A stretch of 42,471 bases of DNA from Bacteroidales bacterium. Its GTDB lineage: Bacteria; Bacteroidota; Bacteroidia; Bacteroidales; P3. Below the pieces are notes generated by a model, which saw only the letters and a program-made list of their open reading frames with translations, did no database searches and was not told where the DNA came from. How positions within the stretch are numbered: the stretch's first letter is position 1; each line of letters opens with the position of its first letter. Both the position numbers and the translations under genes were made by a program. Shown here piece after piece: positions 32,213 through 42,222 of the stretch. The stretch is taken from the NCBI GenBank assembly GCA_016296345.1, contig JAEDJL010000015.1:1-42471 (forward strand), written 5' to 3'.

Positions 32213-34636
32213 TTGAAAAAACTTATTTCTATTCTCATTTGCCTTTGTTGTTCTCTGTTTACACTTTCGCAAAACGGAGCGACAATTTACGGAACGGTCT
32301 CCGACAGCTTGGGACTGCCCGTACAGCTTGCCAATGTGGGCGTTGTAAATCTTTCAAAGCCCATCGGGTGCGTCAGCAACGAGCAAGGGCAATACTCTCT
32401 CGATGTGCCTGCAAACAAAGAACTCAAAGTAGTAGTTTCCTTTGTGGGATATGGTTCAATCGAAAGGGTCTTGACGCTCAAAAAAGGCGAAAAGCGAAAA
32501 GTCGATTTTACTCTTGCCTCATCTTCAACGCTCTTGCAGGCGGTCGAAATCACCTCCGACAACTCTCGTGAGCAAGGACTTACACGCGTAAGTGCCGAAT
32601 GGGCAAAAAATACCGCAGGACCGACCGGAGGAGTGGAAGGATTGCTCAAATCGTTGGAAGGAGTGTCGTCCAACAACGAGCTAAGCTCACAATATAACGT
32701 CAGAGGAGGAAACTTTGACGAGAACTTGGTGTATGTAAACGACATCGAGGTTTTCCGACCTTTCCTTGTGCGTTCTGCACAGCAAGAAGGACTTAGTTTT
32801 ATCAACTCCGACATGGTCTCGGACATCACTTTTTCTTCCGGAGGCTTCGATGCAAAATACGGAGACAAGATGTCGAGTGTCTTAGACATCAAATACCGCA
32901 AGCCGGTCGAGTTTTCGGCTTCGGCATCTGTTGGACTTTTGGGAGCAAGTCTTCATGTCGAACAGATGATTGGCAAGAAATTTACCTACCAGTTGGGATT
33001 TAGAAACAAGAACACCAAACACCTGATTTCCACAACCGACACCGAAGGCGACTACTTCCCGTCTTTTAACGACCTTCAGCTGTATGCCACATACGATGTG
33101 AGCGAAAAAATCGAGATTGCCCTGCTTGGCAACATTGCATACAACACCTACAACTTTATTCCCAAGAACCGAGAAACCACTTTCGGAAATCTGTACGAAA
33201 TGTTGAAGTTAAAAGTCTATTTTGACGGTCAGGAGTTGGACTGTTTCTCCTCAATGTTCGGAGCATTGGCTCTTACCTACAAGCCGAAGACCGACCTGCA
33301 ACTCAAATTCATTGCTTCGGCATTCTCTACCGACGAAACAGTAAATTATGACATACAGGGACAGTATTGGTTGAGCGAAACAGGCTTGGGATACGAAGAC
33401 GAGCAAGGCTTGGAAAGGGGAATAGGAACTTATATCGAACACGCAAGAAACCACCTCGAAGCAAGCATATTCAATTTTGAGCATAAGGGACAAAAAACTC
33501 TCGAAAGCGGCAAATTGTTGTGGGGAGCAAAAATCCAAGGCGAACTCATATATGACAAAGTGAACGAATGGAAGATGGTAGATTCGGCAGGCTATACCAT
33601 ACCTTCAAGCCTCGGCACGGTGGGAGTGTATGACAGTGTTACAGCACCAAGTTTGCAAAACACCTTCAAGTCAAACAACGACATGACTTCAACACGTCTT
33701 ATGGCATATCTTCAAAGGGATTGGAACAAGACCACCTCTTGGGGACGCTGGTTCGCAAGCGTGGGAGCCAGAGCAATGTATTGGAACTTCAACAACGAAG
33801 TCTTCATATCGCCAAGGGCAGGAATAAGTTTCTCACCTGCCAAAAACCCCAACCTTTTGTTCCGTCTGGCAGGCGGAATTTATGCACAAAGTCCCTTCTA
33901 TAAGGAATTGAGAAACGAACAAGGGGAGATTAACCCCGACATACGCTCACAAAAATCGTGGCATACCGTCCTTTCGTCCGATTGGACCTTCGAGATGTTT
34001 GACCGACCTTTCAAGTTGATGAGTTCGGTGTACTACAAATATCTTTGGGACTTGATTCCATACCAAGTAGATAACGTTCAACTAAGATACTCTGCCCAAA
34101 ACAATTCGGTGGGATACGCTTGCGGAACAGACATTCGCCTTTACGGAGAATTTATCAAGGGAATTGATTCGTGGATTACCCTTTCGCTCATGAAAACAGA
34201 AGAAGACATCGAAGGCGACGGGGCAGGTTATATTCCGCGTCCGACCGATCAGCTTTACAATATCAACATTTCGTTCCAAGATTACGTCCCAAAGATGCCC
34301 TATTTGAGGGTTTATTTGAGCTTTAACTACGGAAGCGGATACCCATACGGCACTCCGAATTCTCAACGCTACCTTCAAACCAACCGAATGCCCGACTACC
34401 TTCGTTGCGACATCGCTTTCACCTTCCGAATTAAAGATGAAAACTCATTGTGGGCAAAAAACAACTTCATGAAAGTGTTCAAAAAAATCTGGCTTAACGT
34501 CGAATGGTTCAACGTCTTCTCGTCTCAAAACGTCATCTCTTACTTTTGGGTTGCCGACTACTCGAACAGATATTACGGAGTGCCGAACTATCTCACTCCT
34601 TCGCAGATAAACGCCAAACTAACGCTCGAATTTTAA
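32213..34636 (+). CDS. TonB-dependent receptor with carboxypeptidase-like domain
   Basis: 807 residues with signal peptide (MKKLISILICLCCSLFTLSQ). The carboxypeptidase-like regulatory domain (about 22-110: TIYGTVSDSLGLPVQLANVGV...VSFVGYGS) precedes the plug domain (GVSSNNELSSQYNVRGGNFDENLVYVNDIEVF, about 150-200) and a beta-barrel ending in aromatic LEF. It imports or gates a large ligand across the outer membrane; no SusD partner is adjacent. The initiation codon is TTG: an in-frame stop lies 15 bases upstream and the next residues form a normal signal peptide. Confidence 0.88.
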   Translation: MKKLISILICLCCSLFTLSQNGATIYGTVSDSLGLPVQLANVGVVNLSKPIGCVSNEQGQYSLDVPANKELKVVVSFVGYGSIERVLTLKKGEKRKVDFTLASSSTLLQAVEITSDNSREQGLTRVSAEWAKNTAGPTGGVEGLLKSLEGVSSNNELSSQYNVRGGNFDENLVYVNDIEVFRPFLVRSAQQEGLSFINSDMVSDITFSSGGFDAKYGDKMSSVLDIKYRKPVEFSASASVGLLGASLHVEQMIGKKFTYQLGFRNKNTKHLISTTDTEGDYFPSFNDLQLYATYDVSEKIEIALLGNIAYNTYNFIPKNRETTFGNLYEMLKLKVYFDGQELDCFSSMFGALALTYKPKTDLQLKFIASAFSTDETVNYDIQGQYWLSETGLGYEDEQGLERGIGTYIEHARNHLEASIFNFEHKGQKTLESGKLLWGAKIQGELIYDKVNEWKMVDSAGYTIPSSLGTVGVYDSVTAPSLQNTFKSNNDMTSTRLMAYLQRDWNKTTSWGRWFASVGARAMYWNFNNEVFISPRAGISFSPAKNPNLLFRLAGGIYAQSPFYKELRNEQGEINPDIRSQKSWHTVLSSDWTFEMFDRPFKLMSSVYYKYLWDLIPYQVDNVQLRYSAQNNSVGYACGTDIRLYGEFIKGIDSWITLSLMKTEEDIEGDGAGYIPRPTDQLYNINISFQDYVPKMPYLRVYLSFNYGSGYPYGTPNSQRYLQTNRMPDYLRCDIAFTFRIKDENSLWAKNNFMKVFKKIWLNVEWFNVFSSQNVISYFWVADYSNRYYGVPNYLTPSQINAKLTLEF

Positions 34637-34651
34637 CAAAGAAAATCGCTT

Positions 34652-35947
34652 ATGGACAAGCTACCTCTTTTTTCTGATTATAAGTTTCGCCTTCCCTTTT
34701 TGGCAAAAGAGCCTGAAAGGCTTCCAAACGGAGCAATGCTCACTCTCTTTTGCGACAAAGATGCAGAGATTGTGCGATTGGAATTTGTCTTTCGCAATGC
34801 CGGCAGCAACAATCAGCAAAAGTTCTTCACAGCTGCCGCTTCTGCCAACCTGCTTACCGAAGGCAGCGGAGATATGTCGGGCGTTCAGATGGCTGACAAG
34901 CTCGATTATTATGCAGCATCGGTCGAAAAATCTGTCGATAGGGAGAGCAGCAGCATTGTTTTCTACTTTTTGAAAAAGTATTCCATGCAGGTGTTGCCGC
35001 TTATCGAGCTTATAATCAAGCAACCTCGCTATTCGGAAAAAGAATTTGAGATTTACCGCAACCGACAGAGGCAGTCCTTTGAATTAAACAGCAGCAAGAC
35101 AAGCACAATGGCTTATAAGGCATTTTACCAAAGCCTTTTTGCTGCATCAAATCCCCTGAGCCGTTTCGGGAAAGTTGAAGACTTCGATTTGCTTTGCCCG
35201 AGCGATGTGCGAAAGTACTATGACGAATTTTATTCTTGCCGAGAGTGCGAGATATATCTTGCCGGCAATTTTACAGATGAGTTTGTCAGTCAGATTGAAA
35301 GCCGCTTTGGCTCAAAGCCTTGGGGAAAAGACAGCAGCCAACTGCCTAATCACAGCTTTGAAACCCTCTCTGCACATGCTGAAACCCTCTTTGTTCACAA
35401 AGACAAGGCGGCTCAGGCAAGCATAAGGAGCGGTAATCTGACCCTTTTGCACTCTCACGAAGATTTTATGCCGCTTAAAGTTCTCATTGCCCTCTTTGGC
35501 GGATATTTTGGCTCACGTCTTATGACCAATATCAGAGAAGAAAAGGGCTATACCTACTCAATAGGCTCTTATATCACCACTTACCGAAATTGTTCTGTGC
35601 TTTCGACAACGGCAGACGTCAATTCGGACAAAGCAGAAGCTACCTTGAAAGAAATAGACATCGAAATAGAAAAACTGCAAAACGATTTGGTGCCACAACA
35701 AGAGCTTACTATGTTGAAGAATTACCTTCTTGGCGAATGTTTGAGGGGATTGGACGGAGTGTTTGACCTTTCGGAGAAGTATTCTATAATAAGACGCAGC
35801 GGCTATTCGTTGTCTTATTATGATGATATGCAGAGAGCAATCAGCCAAACGACACCTTGTCAGCTCAGAGACTTGGCTCAAAAATATCTTGTGGCAGACA
35901 ATATGAGTAAGGTGGTAGTTTGCGACACTGCTTCTGCAAGAGAGTAA
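34652..35947 (+). CDS. M16-family peptidase homolog, catalytically inactive
   Basis: 431 residues of the M16 (insulinase-like) fold, without a signal peptide. The catalytic HxxEH expected near residues 55-65 is absent: the region reads KFFTAAASANLLTEGSGDMSG. The C-terminal half keeps the substrate-side Arg-Tyr motif FGSRLMTNIREEKGYTYSIGSY. Such inactive subunits usually pair with an active M16 partner; none is in the window. Starts 15 bases after the TonB receptor gene; the next gene begins 5 bases after its stop, so it sits in an operon. Confidence 0.83.
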   Translation: MDKLPLFSDYKFRLPFLAKEPERLPNGAMLTLFCDKDAEIVRLEFVFRNAGSNNQQKFFTAAASANLLTEGSGDMSGVQMADKLDYYAASVEKSVDRESSSIVFYFLKKYSMQVLPLIELIIKQPRYSEKEFEIYRNRQRQSFELNSSKTSTMAYKAFYQSLFAASNPLSRFGKVEDFDLLCPSDVRKYYDEFYSCRECEIYLAGNFTDEFVSQIESRFGSKPWGKDSSQLPNHSFETLSAHAETLFVHKDKAAQASIRSGNLTLLHSHEDFMPLKVLIALFGGYFGSRLMTNIREEKGYTYSIGSYITTYRNCSVLSTTADVNSDKAEATLKEIDIEIEKLQNDLVPQQELTMLKNYLLGECLRGLDGVFDLSEKYSIIRRSGYSLSYYDDMQRAISQTTPCQLRDLAQKYLVADNMSKVVVCDTASARE

Positions 35948-35952
35948 AACAA

Positions 35953-37971
35953 ATGAGGGGAATGAAATCACTTGCCTGCCTTTTGGCTCTTGTCTTGTCG
36001 GCAATCGGTTTGTCGGCACAGGGCTTTGGCATTTGCTGTGTTGAAGTTGGTGAAACCTCAGAGGCAACCCTTGCTTTCTCTCAGCCACCTGAGACAGGAT
36101 TTGAGCGTTATGAGATAATGACTTTTGATAATGCGTTGCAAGATTACCAAGTTGTTGCAACAATTACCGATATTACTCAAACCACTTTTTCCTTTCCGCT
36201 TCCCGAAGCCTCAAACGGCAGTGTCAGATGCAGAGTTCGGGCAGTCTATTCATCGGGAAACAATCTGCAAGACGACATTTCGACAATTTATCTTGCCTAT
36301 GAACAAAACCAAGAGGGGATAATAAGGCTTGTGTGGACGCCTCTTGGGGAGCAGATGCCCCAAGGCAGCGAAACAAAGCCCTACAAGATTTATCGCAAAC
36401 GCCACTCCGATACCGCAGAATGGAGCTTTGTCGCTTCAACAGAGGCAACAAGCCATACCGACAGCCTGCCTCCGATTTGCAGCGACACGATTTATTACAA
36501 AATAGAGGTCGAAAACGACAATGCCTGCCTGTCTCGTTCCAACCAAATCAAACTTGCCGTTACCGACACCCGACCTCCCGAAGCTCCGACGCTCAATTCA
36601 AACTCCATAGATGTCGATTTGCAACAGCTGACGCTTAATTGGACGCCCTCAAACTCCGAAGACGTATATGGATACATCGTTTGCTCGGGCAGTCCCTGCG
36701 TTGCGATAGATACGATTTGGGGAGCTGATGCCTCAACTTACCAATGCGAACAGTGCAGTGTTGAAGAGCTTAACTCGCTTGCCGTAATGGCTTTCGACAC
36801 TTGCTTTAATACCAGCCTCAGAACAAGCACTCACACCAATATGGTGCTGAATGCCCTGCGTAATGACTGCTCTGACAAGGTCAAATTGAGCTGGAACGCC
36901 TACACGGACTTCGATTCGGGAACAGAAAAGTACAATATATATTATAGAGAAGGGGAAAGCGGCAGCTATAATGTCGTTCTCTCAACTCAAAACACCGAAG
37001 AGACAATCACAATCGATGTTTCAAAACCGCTGCACGCCTTTTATATCGAAGCTGTTTCAAATTCCGGCATAACAGCACGCTCAAACCAAAGAACACTATC
37101 CGTAGATGCTGAAACACAAGTAGATTTTATCGAGATAAGACGAGTATCGGTAAGAGAGAATAACACAGATATTGAATTGGAACTTTATGTCGATGCCTCA
37201 ATCGTTGTTCCTTTTTATGAGCTTCGCCGAAGCGAGAACGGCGGAAGCTACATCAAGATTGCCAACATACCCTATAGCGGCAACAATACCTTGACCTATA
37301 TCGACAATCTGCCACATTCTGCTGCCGAAAGCTCGTTCAGCTATGTTTTTGCAGCCCCCGACCGTTGCGGATTGGTCTATAAGACTTCTGTTGCGGTCAG
37401 TCCTATGCAACTTTCGGTCAAGTCAATAGACCCGGGCAGCAATCTGCTCACATGGACACCCTACAACGGCTGGCAAAGCGGCGTTGGAGAGTACCAAGTC
37501 TTCCGTTTTTCCCAGTCAGAGCCTGTAAGGCTGCTTTCTTCTTTCGTTACATCGAACTCATACACCGATTACGAAGCCGATGTGTTGAGTTCGTCCGACC
37601 GAACCTACTATTTCGTGCAGGCAGTCGAAGCAATAGAAGGAGCAGACGGCAAAACGCAGACTGCAAACTCTGCTTGCGACTATGTAAAGCACGAAACACT
37701 GATTTATATCCCCAATGCCTTCATGCCAAAAGAGCCGGAGAACAATATCTTCAAGCCTGTCTGCCATTTCATTGCCCAAGGCAGCTATTCACTGAGGGTT
37801 TACAATCGCATGGGAGAGCTTCTCTTTGTGTCCAACGAGCCTGAGAGCGGCTGGGACGGACGATACAAAGGAGAGTTCTGCCCTTTGGGAACATACGTTT
37901 ACCATATCGAGTATGTAAACAGCCAAGGCGAGAAAGTAAGTCGGCAAGGCACTGTGGCAATAGTTCAATAG
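35953..37971 (+). CDS. secreted FnIII-like protein with T9SS type B sorting domain
   Basis: 672 residues; signal peptide MRGMKSLACLLALVLSAIGLSAQ. The middle consists of several fibronectin-type-III-like beta units (for example LTWTPYNGWQSGVGEYQVFR). The C-terminal ~85 residues match the gliding-motility-type T9SS type B sorting domain: IYIPNAFMPKEPENNIFKP, YSLRVYNRMGELLF, GWDGRYKGEFCPLGTYVYHI. So it is exported by type IX secretion to the surface or medium. Exact role unknown. The start at 35953 or 35962 are both possible; I chose 35953. Confidence 0.85.
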   Translation: MRGMKSLACLLALVLSAIGLSAQGFGICCVEVGETSEATLAFSQPPETGFERYEIMTFDNALQDYQVVATITDITQTTFSFPLPEASNGSVRCRVRAVYSSGNNLQDDISTIYLAYEQNQEGIIRLVWTPLGEQMPQGSETKPYKIYRKRHSDTAEWSFVASTEATSHTDSLPPICSDTIYYKIEVENDNACLSRSNQIKLAVTDTRPPEAPTLNSNSIDVDLQQLTLNWTPSNSEDVYGYIVCSGSPCVAIDTIWGADASTYQCEQCSVEELNSLAVMAFDTCFNTSLRTSTHTNMVLNALRNDCSDKVKLSWNAYTDFDSGTEKYNIYYREGESGSYNVVLSTQNTEETITIDVSKPLHAFYIEAVSNSGITARSNQRTLSVDAETQVDFIEIRRVSVRENNTDIELELYVDASIVVPFYELRRSENGGSYIKIANIPYSGNNTLTYIDNLPHSAAESSFSYVFAAPDRCGLVYKTSVAVSPMQLSVKSIDPGSNLLTWTPYNGWQSGVGEYQVFRFSQSEPVRLLSSFVTSNSYTDYEADVLSSSDRTYYFVQAVEAIEGADGKTQTANSACDYVKHETLIYIPNAFMPKEPENNIFKPVCHFIAQGSYSLRVYNRMGELLFVSNEPESGWDGRYKGEFCPLGTYVYHIEYVNSQGEKVSRQGTVAIVQ

Positions 37972-37990
37972 ACAAAAACCAAAACGATAT

Positions 37991-38716
37991 ATGCAAAAAA
38001 TAGAAACCATACTTACGCCTGCACTTTTTCCTTTCAGGACAATGAACGACACACATATTTGCGTGGTTAATGATATTCTCAGAGCCACAACTTCGATTTG
38101 CACCGCCATAAGCAACGGAGCAAAAGCCATTATCCCTGTCAAGACAATCGAACAGGCAAAAGAGTACAAGGACAAGGGCTATCTTGTTGCCGGAGAGAGA
38201 ATAGAGAAAACTTTTCCCTTTGCCGACTGGGGCAATTCGGCATTGGAGTTTACCAAAGAGAGAGTTTGCGGCAACGAAATAGTACATTCTACAACCAATG
38301 GCACGGTTGCAATCTCCATTGCACGGGAAGGCAATCCTCAAGAGATAGTTATAGGAGCGTTTTGCAACCTTTCATTTTTGTCAGACTACCTTGTGGCAAA
38401 AGGCAAAGACGTTCAAATTTTCTGTTCGGGCTGGAAAAACACTCCGGCACTTGAAGACACCGTCTTTGCAGGAGCATTGGCAGAAAAATTGCTTCAAAGC
38501 GGCAAATTTGAAAACAAAAACGATTCGACAAATCTTGCACTTGCCTTGTGGAGAGAGGCAAAGAGCGATTTGAGAGCCTATATGGAAAAAGCATCTCACA
38601 TTCACCGCCTACGCAAATACCACATGGACGATGTGTTTGACTATACCTTTCAAATTGATACTTGTAACGTAGTTCCGAAGCTTGAACAAAATAAAATTGT
38701 AGGCGTTGTACAATAA
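37991..38716 (+). CDS. 2-phosphosulfolactate phosphatase family protein (ComB-like)
   Basis: 241 residues. ComB hydrolyses 2-phosphosulfolactate in coenzyme M biosynthesis of methanogens; bacterial homologs are common and their substrate is usually unproven. Family blocks: VVNDILRATTSICTAISNGAKAIIPV, VAGERIEKT, FADWGNSALEFT, STTNGTVAISIA and CSGWKNTPALEDTVFAGAL. Cytoplasmic, full length. No other coenzyme M genes are nearby, so I keep to the family name. Follows the T9SS cargo by 19 bases. Confidence 0.85.
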   Translation: MQKIETILTPALFPFRTMNDTHICVVNDILRATTSICTAISNGAKAIIPVKTIEQAKEYKDKGYLVAGERIEKTFPFADWGNSALEFTKERVCGNEIVHSTTNGTVAISIAREGNPQEIVIGAFCNLSFLSDYLVAKGKDVQIFCSGWKNTPALEDTVFAGALAEKLLQSGKFENKNDSTNLALALWREAKSDLRAYMEKASHIHRLRKYHMDDVFDYTFQIDTCNVVPKLEQNKIVGVVQ

Positions 38717-38785
38717 AACCAAACGCCGTTGCGATATAGAGGAGTTAGAAACAAAAATAAAATATTAACTAAAAAATCAAACAAG

Positions 38786-39448
38786 ATGAAGAAAGTAATT
38801 GTATGTTTGTTTGCTTGCCTTATGTCATTGGCAGCAACAGAGTGTGTAAACGCACAAAGAGTAAACTTTGGTGTCAAAGCAGGATTGAATTTGTCCACTT
38901 GGAGCTATGACGATGCCTCTTTGAGACCCGGATTTCATGCAGGCGGATTTGCAACGGTTCAGTTTAACAAAATGTTTGCCGTTCAACCCGAAGTGATGTA
39001 CTCAATGGAGGGAGCAGCTTGGAAAACCGAGACAACAACAACAGTTTTGGGAACAGAGTATTACGCAAGAAACAAATACACTGCAACTTCCCACAAATTG
39101 ATTGTTCCTGTTATGTTGCAGTTCTCCCCAATCAGTATGCTGACTATTGAAGCCGGTCCTCAGTTTGGCTTTAATTTGGGATTGCAAGGACACAACAAAT
39201 TTGAGACAAACGTTGCCGGTTTCGCAAATTCTGAAAGCGATGTAGATTATGACAGCGAGGATTACAATATGTTTGAAATGGGTATTGCAGCAGGCTTGAA
39301 GCTCAACCTTACTCGCAATATGGCAATCGGTGCAAGATACGTTTATGGTATCAGTCCGATAATTGACGAGGTCAAAGTGGGCAACACAGTTGTCAGCGAC
39401 GCAGTTCACGCAAGCAATATCATGGTAAGTTTTAACTTTGCCTTCTAA
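38786..39448 (+). CDS. outer-membrane beta-barrel protein (porin family)
   Basis: 220 residues from the ATG at 38786; signal peptide MKKVIVCLFACLMSLAATECVNAQ. The mature protein has alternating beta strands of the OMP_b-brl_2 type (FGVKAGLNLSTWSY, FHAGGFATVQFNKMFAVQPEVMYS) and ends in FNFAF, the aromatic C-terminus used for outer-membrane assembly. Function unknown. A start at 38729 would place a charged tail before the signal, so it was rejected. A solitary degenerate palindrome (around 38718-38733) lies before the gene. Confidence 0.85.
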   Translation: MKKVIVCLFACLMSLAATECVNAQRVNFGVKAGLNLSTWSYDDASLRPGFHAGGFATVQFNKMFAVQPEVMYSMEGAAWKTETTTTVLGTEYYARNKYTATSHKLIVPVMLQFSPISMLTIEAGPQFGFNLGLQGHNKFETNVAGFANSESDVDYDSEDYNMFEMGIAAGLKLNLTRNMAIGARYVYGISPIIDEVKVGNTVVSDAVHASNIMVSFNFAF

Positions 39449-39480
39449 TCAAAGGAGTACATAGAATAATCAAAAAAAAC

Positions 39481-39578
39481 GAAACGGCGTTTTGGTCATT
39501 CCGAAACGCCGTTTCACTTTATCAAAACGCCGTTTCACTTTATCAAAACGCCGTTTTATTTTGCTAAAACGGCGTTTC
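39481..39578. repeat. 21-bp palindromic array G (5 units)
   Basis: Units start at 39481, 39503, 39524, 39545 and 39566; the first step is 22 bases, the rest 21. Central bases G, C, C, C, G. Two successive linkers are identical (ACTTTATC). It lies between convergent OMP and topA ends and may serve as a terminator for both. Confidence 0.9.
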
Positions 39579-39613
39579 ATTTTGCTCAATCGCAAATTGC
39601 TGATTTTCAATCG

Positions 39614-42085
39614 CTATTTTGCTCTCTTTTTGGTGGTCTGAGGCTTTGATGTTATCTGCAAAGCCTGCTCGTCGGTGAGGTTTTGGGCGTCAAACTCCTT
39701 GTCAATTTTGTAGTTCTTGCCGTTATATTTGATGTAAAGACCATATCTGCCCTCCAAAAGCTCTGCTCCGTTTGAGAAAGTCTTGATTGCAGCCTGCTTT
39801 TTGGCAGTTCCCTCCACTATCTGCAAAGCCTGCTCGGGTGTAATCTCGCCGGCATTTACCCCTCTGGGAATGCGGAAATTTTCATCGTTATATTTGATAT
39901 ATATTCCGAAGCGTCCGTATGCCAAAGTGATGTCTTTGCCGTCCTTTGTGCCGAGAACCTTGCCCACAAGGGCAGTTTGCTTGTCTTTTTTCTCCATTAC
40001 CTGCAAGCACTCTTCGAGACTGACTTCCATAGGGTCGGTTGTTTTCGGCAGAGTGTAGTTCTTTCCGTTGTAACTGATGTATGCACCAAAGCGACCGCTG
40101 TTTGCCACAATCTCCTTGCCGTCGTGAGTTGCCACAACCCTCGGAAGTTTGAACAAATCCAAAGCCTCTTCCATTGTTATGGAGCTTATCGACTGCGAAG
40201 CTTTGAGAGAAGCAAATTTCGGCTTGATTTCGTCCGATGTCTCGCCAATCTGAATCATTGCACCGAAGCGTCCGATTTTTGCATAGACGTTTCTGCCGCT
40301 CTGAGGGTCAGTTCCGAGCAGACGTTCGCCGCTTTCGCGTTTGCTTTCTTTGGTTGCCTCCACCTCTTTGTGGAAAGGAGTATAGAACTCGGTCATCATC
40401 TCTTGCCAACTCTCTTTTCCCTGAGCTATGAGGTCAAATTGCTTTTCTACCTGTGCGGTAAAGTTGTAGTCAATTATGTCTGTAAAATGCTCTACAAGGA
40501 AGTTGTTTACCACAGAGCCTATGTCGGTAGGGTGGAGCTTGCCTTTCTCGCTGCCATAGTTCTCTTTCTCGCAACTTTCGCTCACTTTGCCATTTTGAAG
40601 CACCAAAACCACAATCTCTCTCTGCTTTGCAGGATTGTCTTGCTTGGTTACATATTCGCGTTTCTGTATCGTGGTGATTGTAGGAGCGTATGTAGAAGGA
40701 CGACCTATGCCTAAATCTTCCAATTTCTTGACAAGCATTGCCTCGTTGTAGCGAGCCGGCGGCATGGTGTGGCTTTGCTGAGCCTTGGAATAAGTGTGTT
40801 GCAAAACCTCTCCTTGATTTACCCTCGGCAAAATGGCAGAAGAGTTTCTGTTTTCGCCCTCCTCGGCGTCCGTATCGGGACTATACACCTTCAAAAAGCC
40901 GTCAAACAAAATCACCTCGCCGCTTGCAATGTACTTCTCGCCACGGTTGGAGATGCAAATCGAAATGTTGGTCTTTTCGGTCTTTGCATCAGCCATTTGA
41001 GAAGCCAAGGTGCGTTTGCGGATAAGGTCATACAATTTTTGAGCTTGGGCATCTGCCTCAATGGTTTGACAAGAGAGCTGAGTGGGACGAATAGCCTCGT
41101 GAGCCTCTTGCGCTCCTTTTATCTTGTTTGCATATTTTCTTGCTTGGAAATACTCCTTTCCATATTGCGAAACGATAAGTTCCCGAGCCTGTTGCAAGGC
41201 AAAATCAGACAAATTGACCGAATCTGTTCTCATGTAGGTGATATATCCCGCCTCATAGAGCTGTTGAGCCACCAACATGGTTCTTGACACCGACATTCCG
41301 AGCCTTTTTGAGGCTTCTTGTTGAAGTGTGGACGTTGTAAAGGGAGCAGGAGGCGACATCTTGCCGGGTTTGGTTTCTATTGCCGCAACAGAGAACGACG
41401 CTTCGGAGCAAGCAGAGAGGAAATCGACCGCCTGTTCTTTTGAAGCGAACTTTGTGTCGAGCGTTGCAGTCATATCTTTTCCCTCGGCGGTGATAAAACC
41501 TGCCTTTACCTTATATTGAGTTTGCGGAGCAAAGGATTGGATTTCGTTTTCCTTTTCCACAATCAGCCTTACGGCAACACTCTGCACCCTTCCTGCCGAA
41601 AGAGCCGGTTTAACCTTCTTCCACAACACCGGAGAAATCTCATAACCGACAATTCTGTCCAAAACCCTTCGAGCCTGTTGGGCATTGACAAGATTGATGT
41701 CAATCTCTCGAGGATTGGCAACGGCATTCAAAATGGCAGACTTTGTAATCTCGTTAAAGACAATACGTTTTGTTTTTTCATCTTTAAGTCCGAGAGTTTC
41801 TTTAAGGTGCCATGCGATAGCCTCTCCCTCACGATCCTCATCGGAAGCGAGCCAAACCATGTCTGCTTTCGCAACTTCTTTCTTCAACTCGCTAACCACC
41901 TTACCCTTGTCGTCCGAAACAACATACTTGGGCTTGAAACCATGCTCAATATCTATGCTTATGTCCTTTGCAGGCAGGTCTCTGATATGACCAAAGCTTG
42001 ATTTGACCACAAAATCCTTTCCTAAAAACTTCTCTATCGTCTTTGCCTTTGCAGGAGACTCCACTATAACTAAGTTCTTTGCCAT
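39614..42085 (-). CDS. topA: DNA topoisomerase I
   Basis: 823 residues from the ATG at 42085. It relaxes negative supercoils. N-terminal TOPRIM domain (KNLVIVESPAKAKTIEKFLG, then SDEDREGEAIAWH); SAGRVQSVAVRLIV; active-site tyrosine Y284 in YITYMRTDS. The C-terminal ~250 residues carry four Topo_C repeats (GRFGAMIQIG, GRFGAYISYNGKNYTLPK, GRFGIYIKYNDENFRIP, GRYGLYIKYNGKNYKI) and end in a lysine-rich tail, without the Cys4 zinc fingers of E. coli TopA. A start at 42115 was rejected since it lies upstream of the promoter box. Confidence 0.95.
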   Translation of the reverse strand: MAKNLVIVESPAKAKTIEKFLGKDFVVKSSFGHIRDLPAKDISIDIEHGFKPKYVVSDDKGKVVSELKKEVAKADMVWLASDEDREGEAIAWHLKETLGLKDEKTKRIVFNEITKSAILNAVANPREIDINLVNAQQARRVLDRIVGYEISPVLWKKVKPALSAGRVQSVAVRLIVEKENEIQSFAPQTQYKVKAGFITAEGKDMTATLDTKFASKEQAVDFLSACSEASFSVAAIETKPGKMSPPAPFTTSTLQQEASKRLGMSVSRTMLVAQQLYEAGYITYMRTDSVNLSDFALQQARELIVSQYGKEYFQARKYANKIKGAQEAHEAIRPTQLSCQTIEADAQAQKLYDLIRKRTLASQMADAKTEKTNISICISNRGEKYIASGEVILFDGFLKVYSPDTDAEEGENRNSSAILPRVNQGEVLQHTYSKAQQSHTMPPARYNEAMLVKKLEDLGIGRPSTYAPTITTIQKREYVTKQDNPAKQREIVVLVLQNGKVSESCEKENYGSEKGKLHPTDIGSVVNNFLVEHFTDIIDYNFTAQVEKQFDLIAQGKESWQEMMTEFYTPFHKEVEATKESKRESGERLLGTDPQSGRNVYAKIGRFGAMIQIGETSDEIKPKFASLKASQSISSITMEEALDLFKLPRVVATHDGKEIVANSGRFGAYISYNGKNYTLPKTTDPMEVSLEECLQVMEKKDKQTALVGKVLGTKDGKDITLAYGRFGIYIKYNDENFRIPRGVNAGEITPEQALQIVEGTAKKQAAIKTFSNGAELLEGRYGLYIKYNGKNYKIDKEFDAQNLTDEQALQITSKPQTTKKRAK

Positions 42086-42104
42086 TTTGTAAAATTTTGA
42101 GCCG

Positions 42105-42138
42105 CAAAAGTACAAAAAAAACCAACAAAGACCACAAA
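42105..42138 (-). promoter_or_regulatory. promoter of topA
   Basis: Minus-strand TACTTTTG (42105-42112) matches TAnnTTTG; TTTG at 42135-42138 lies 22 bases upstream, slightly long. Confidence 0.5.
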
Positions 42139-42222
42139 AGCACGGAGTTTTTCTCTCTCAACACAGCCTTTGAGCATAGCTTTTTCGCAATCTGTTTTTG
42201 CAAACAAAAACAAGGGCTTGGC

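Noticed and set aside
36224..36451. Minus-strand frame inside the T9SS cargo gene
   Set aside because: Unsupported shadow; the forward frame has a signal peptide and a sorting domain.
37991..38716. Coenzyme M biosynthesis locus
   Set aside because: Only the ComB-like protein is present; no comA, comC or comDE genes are nearby.
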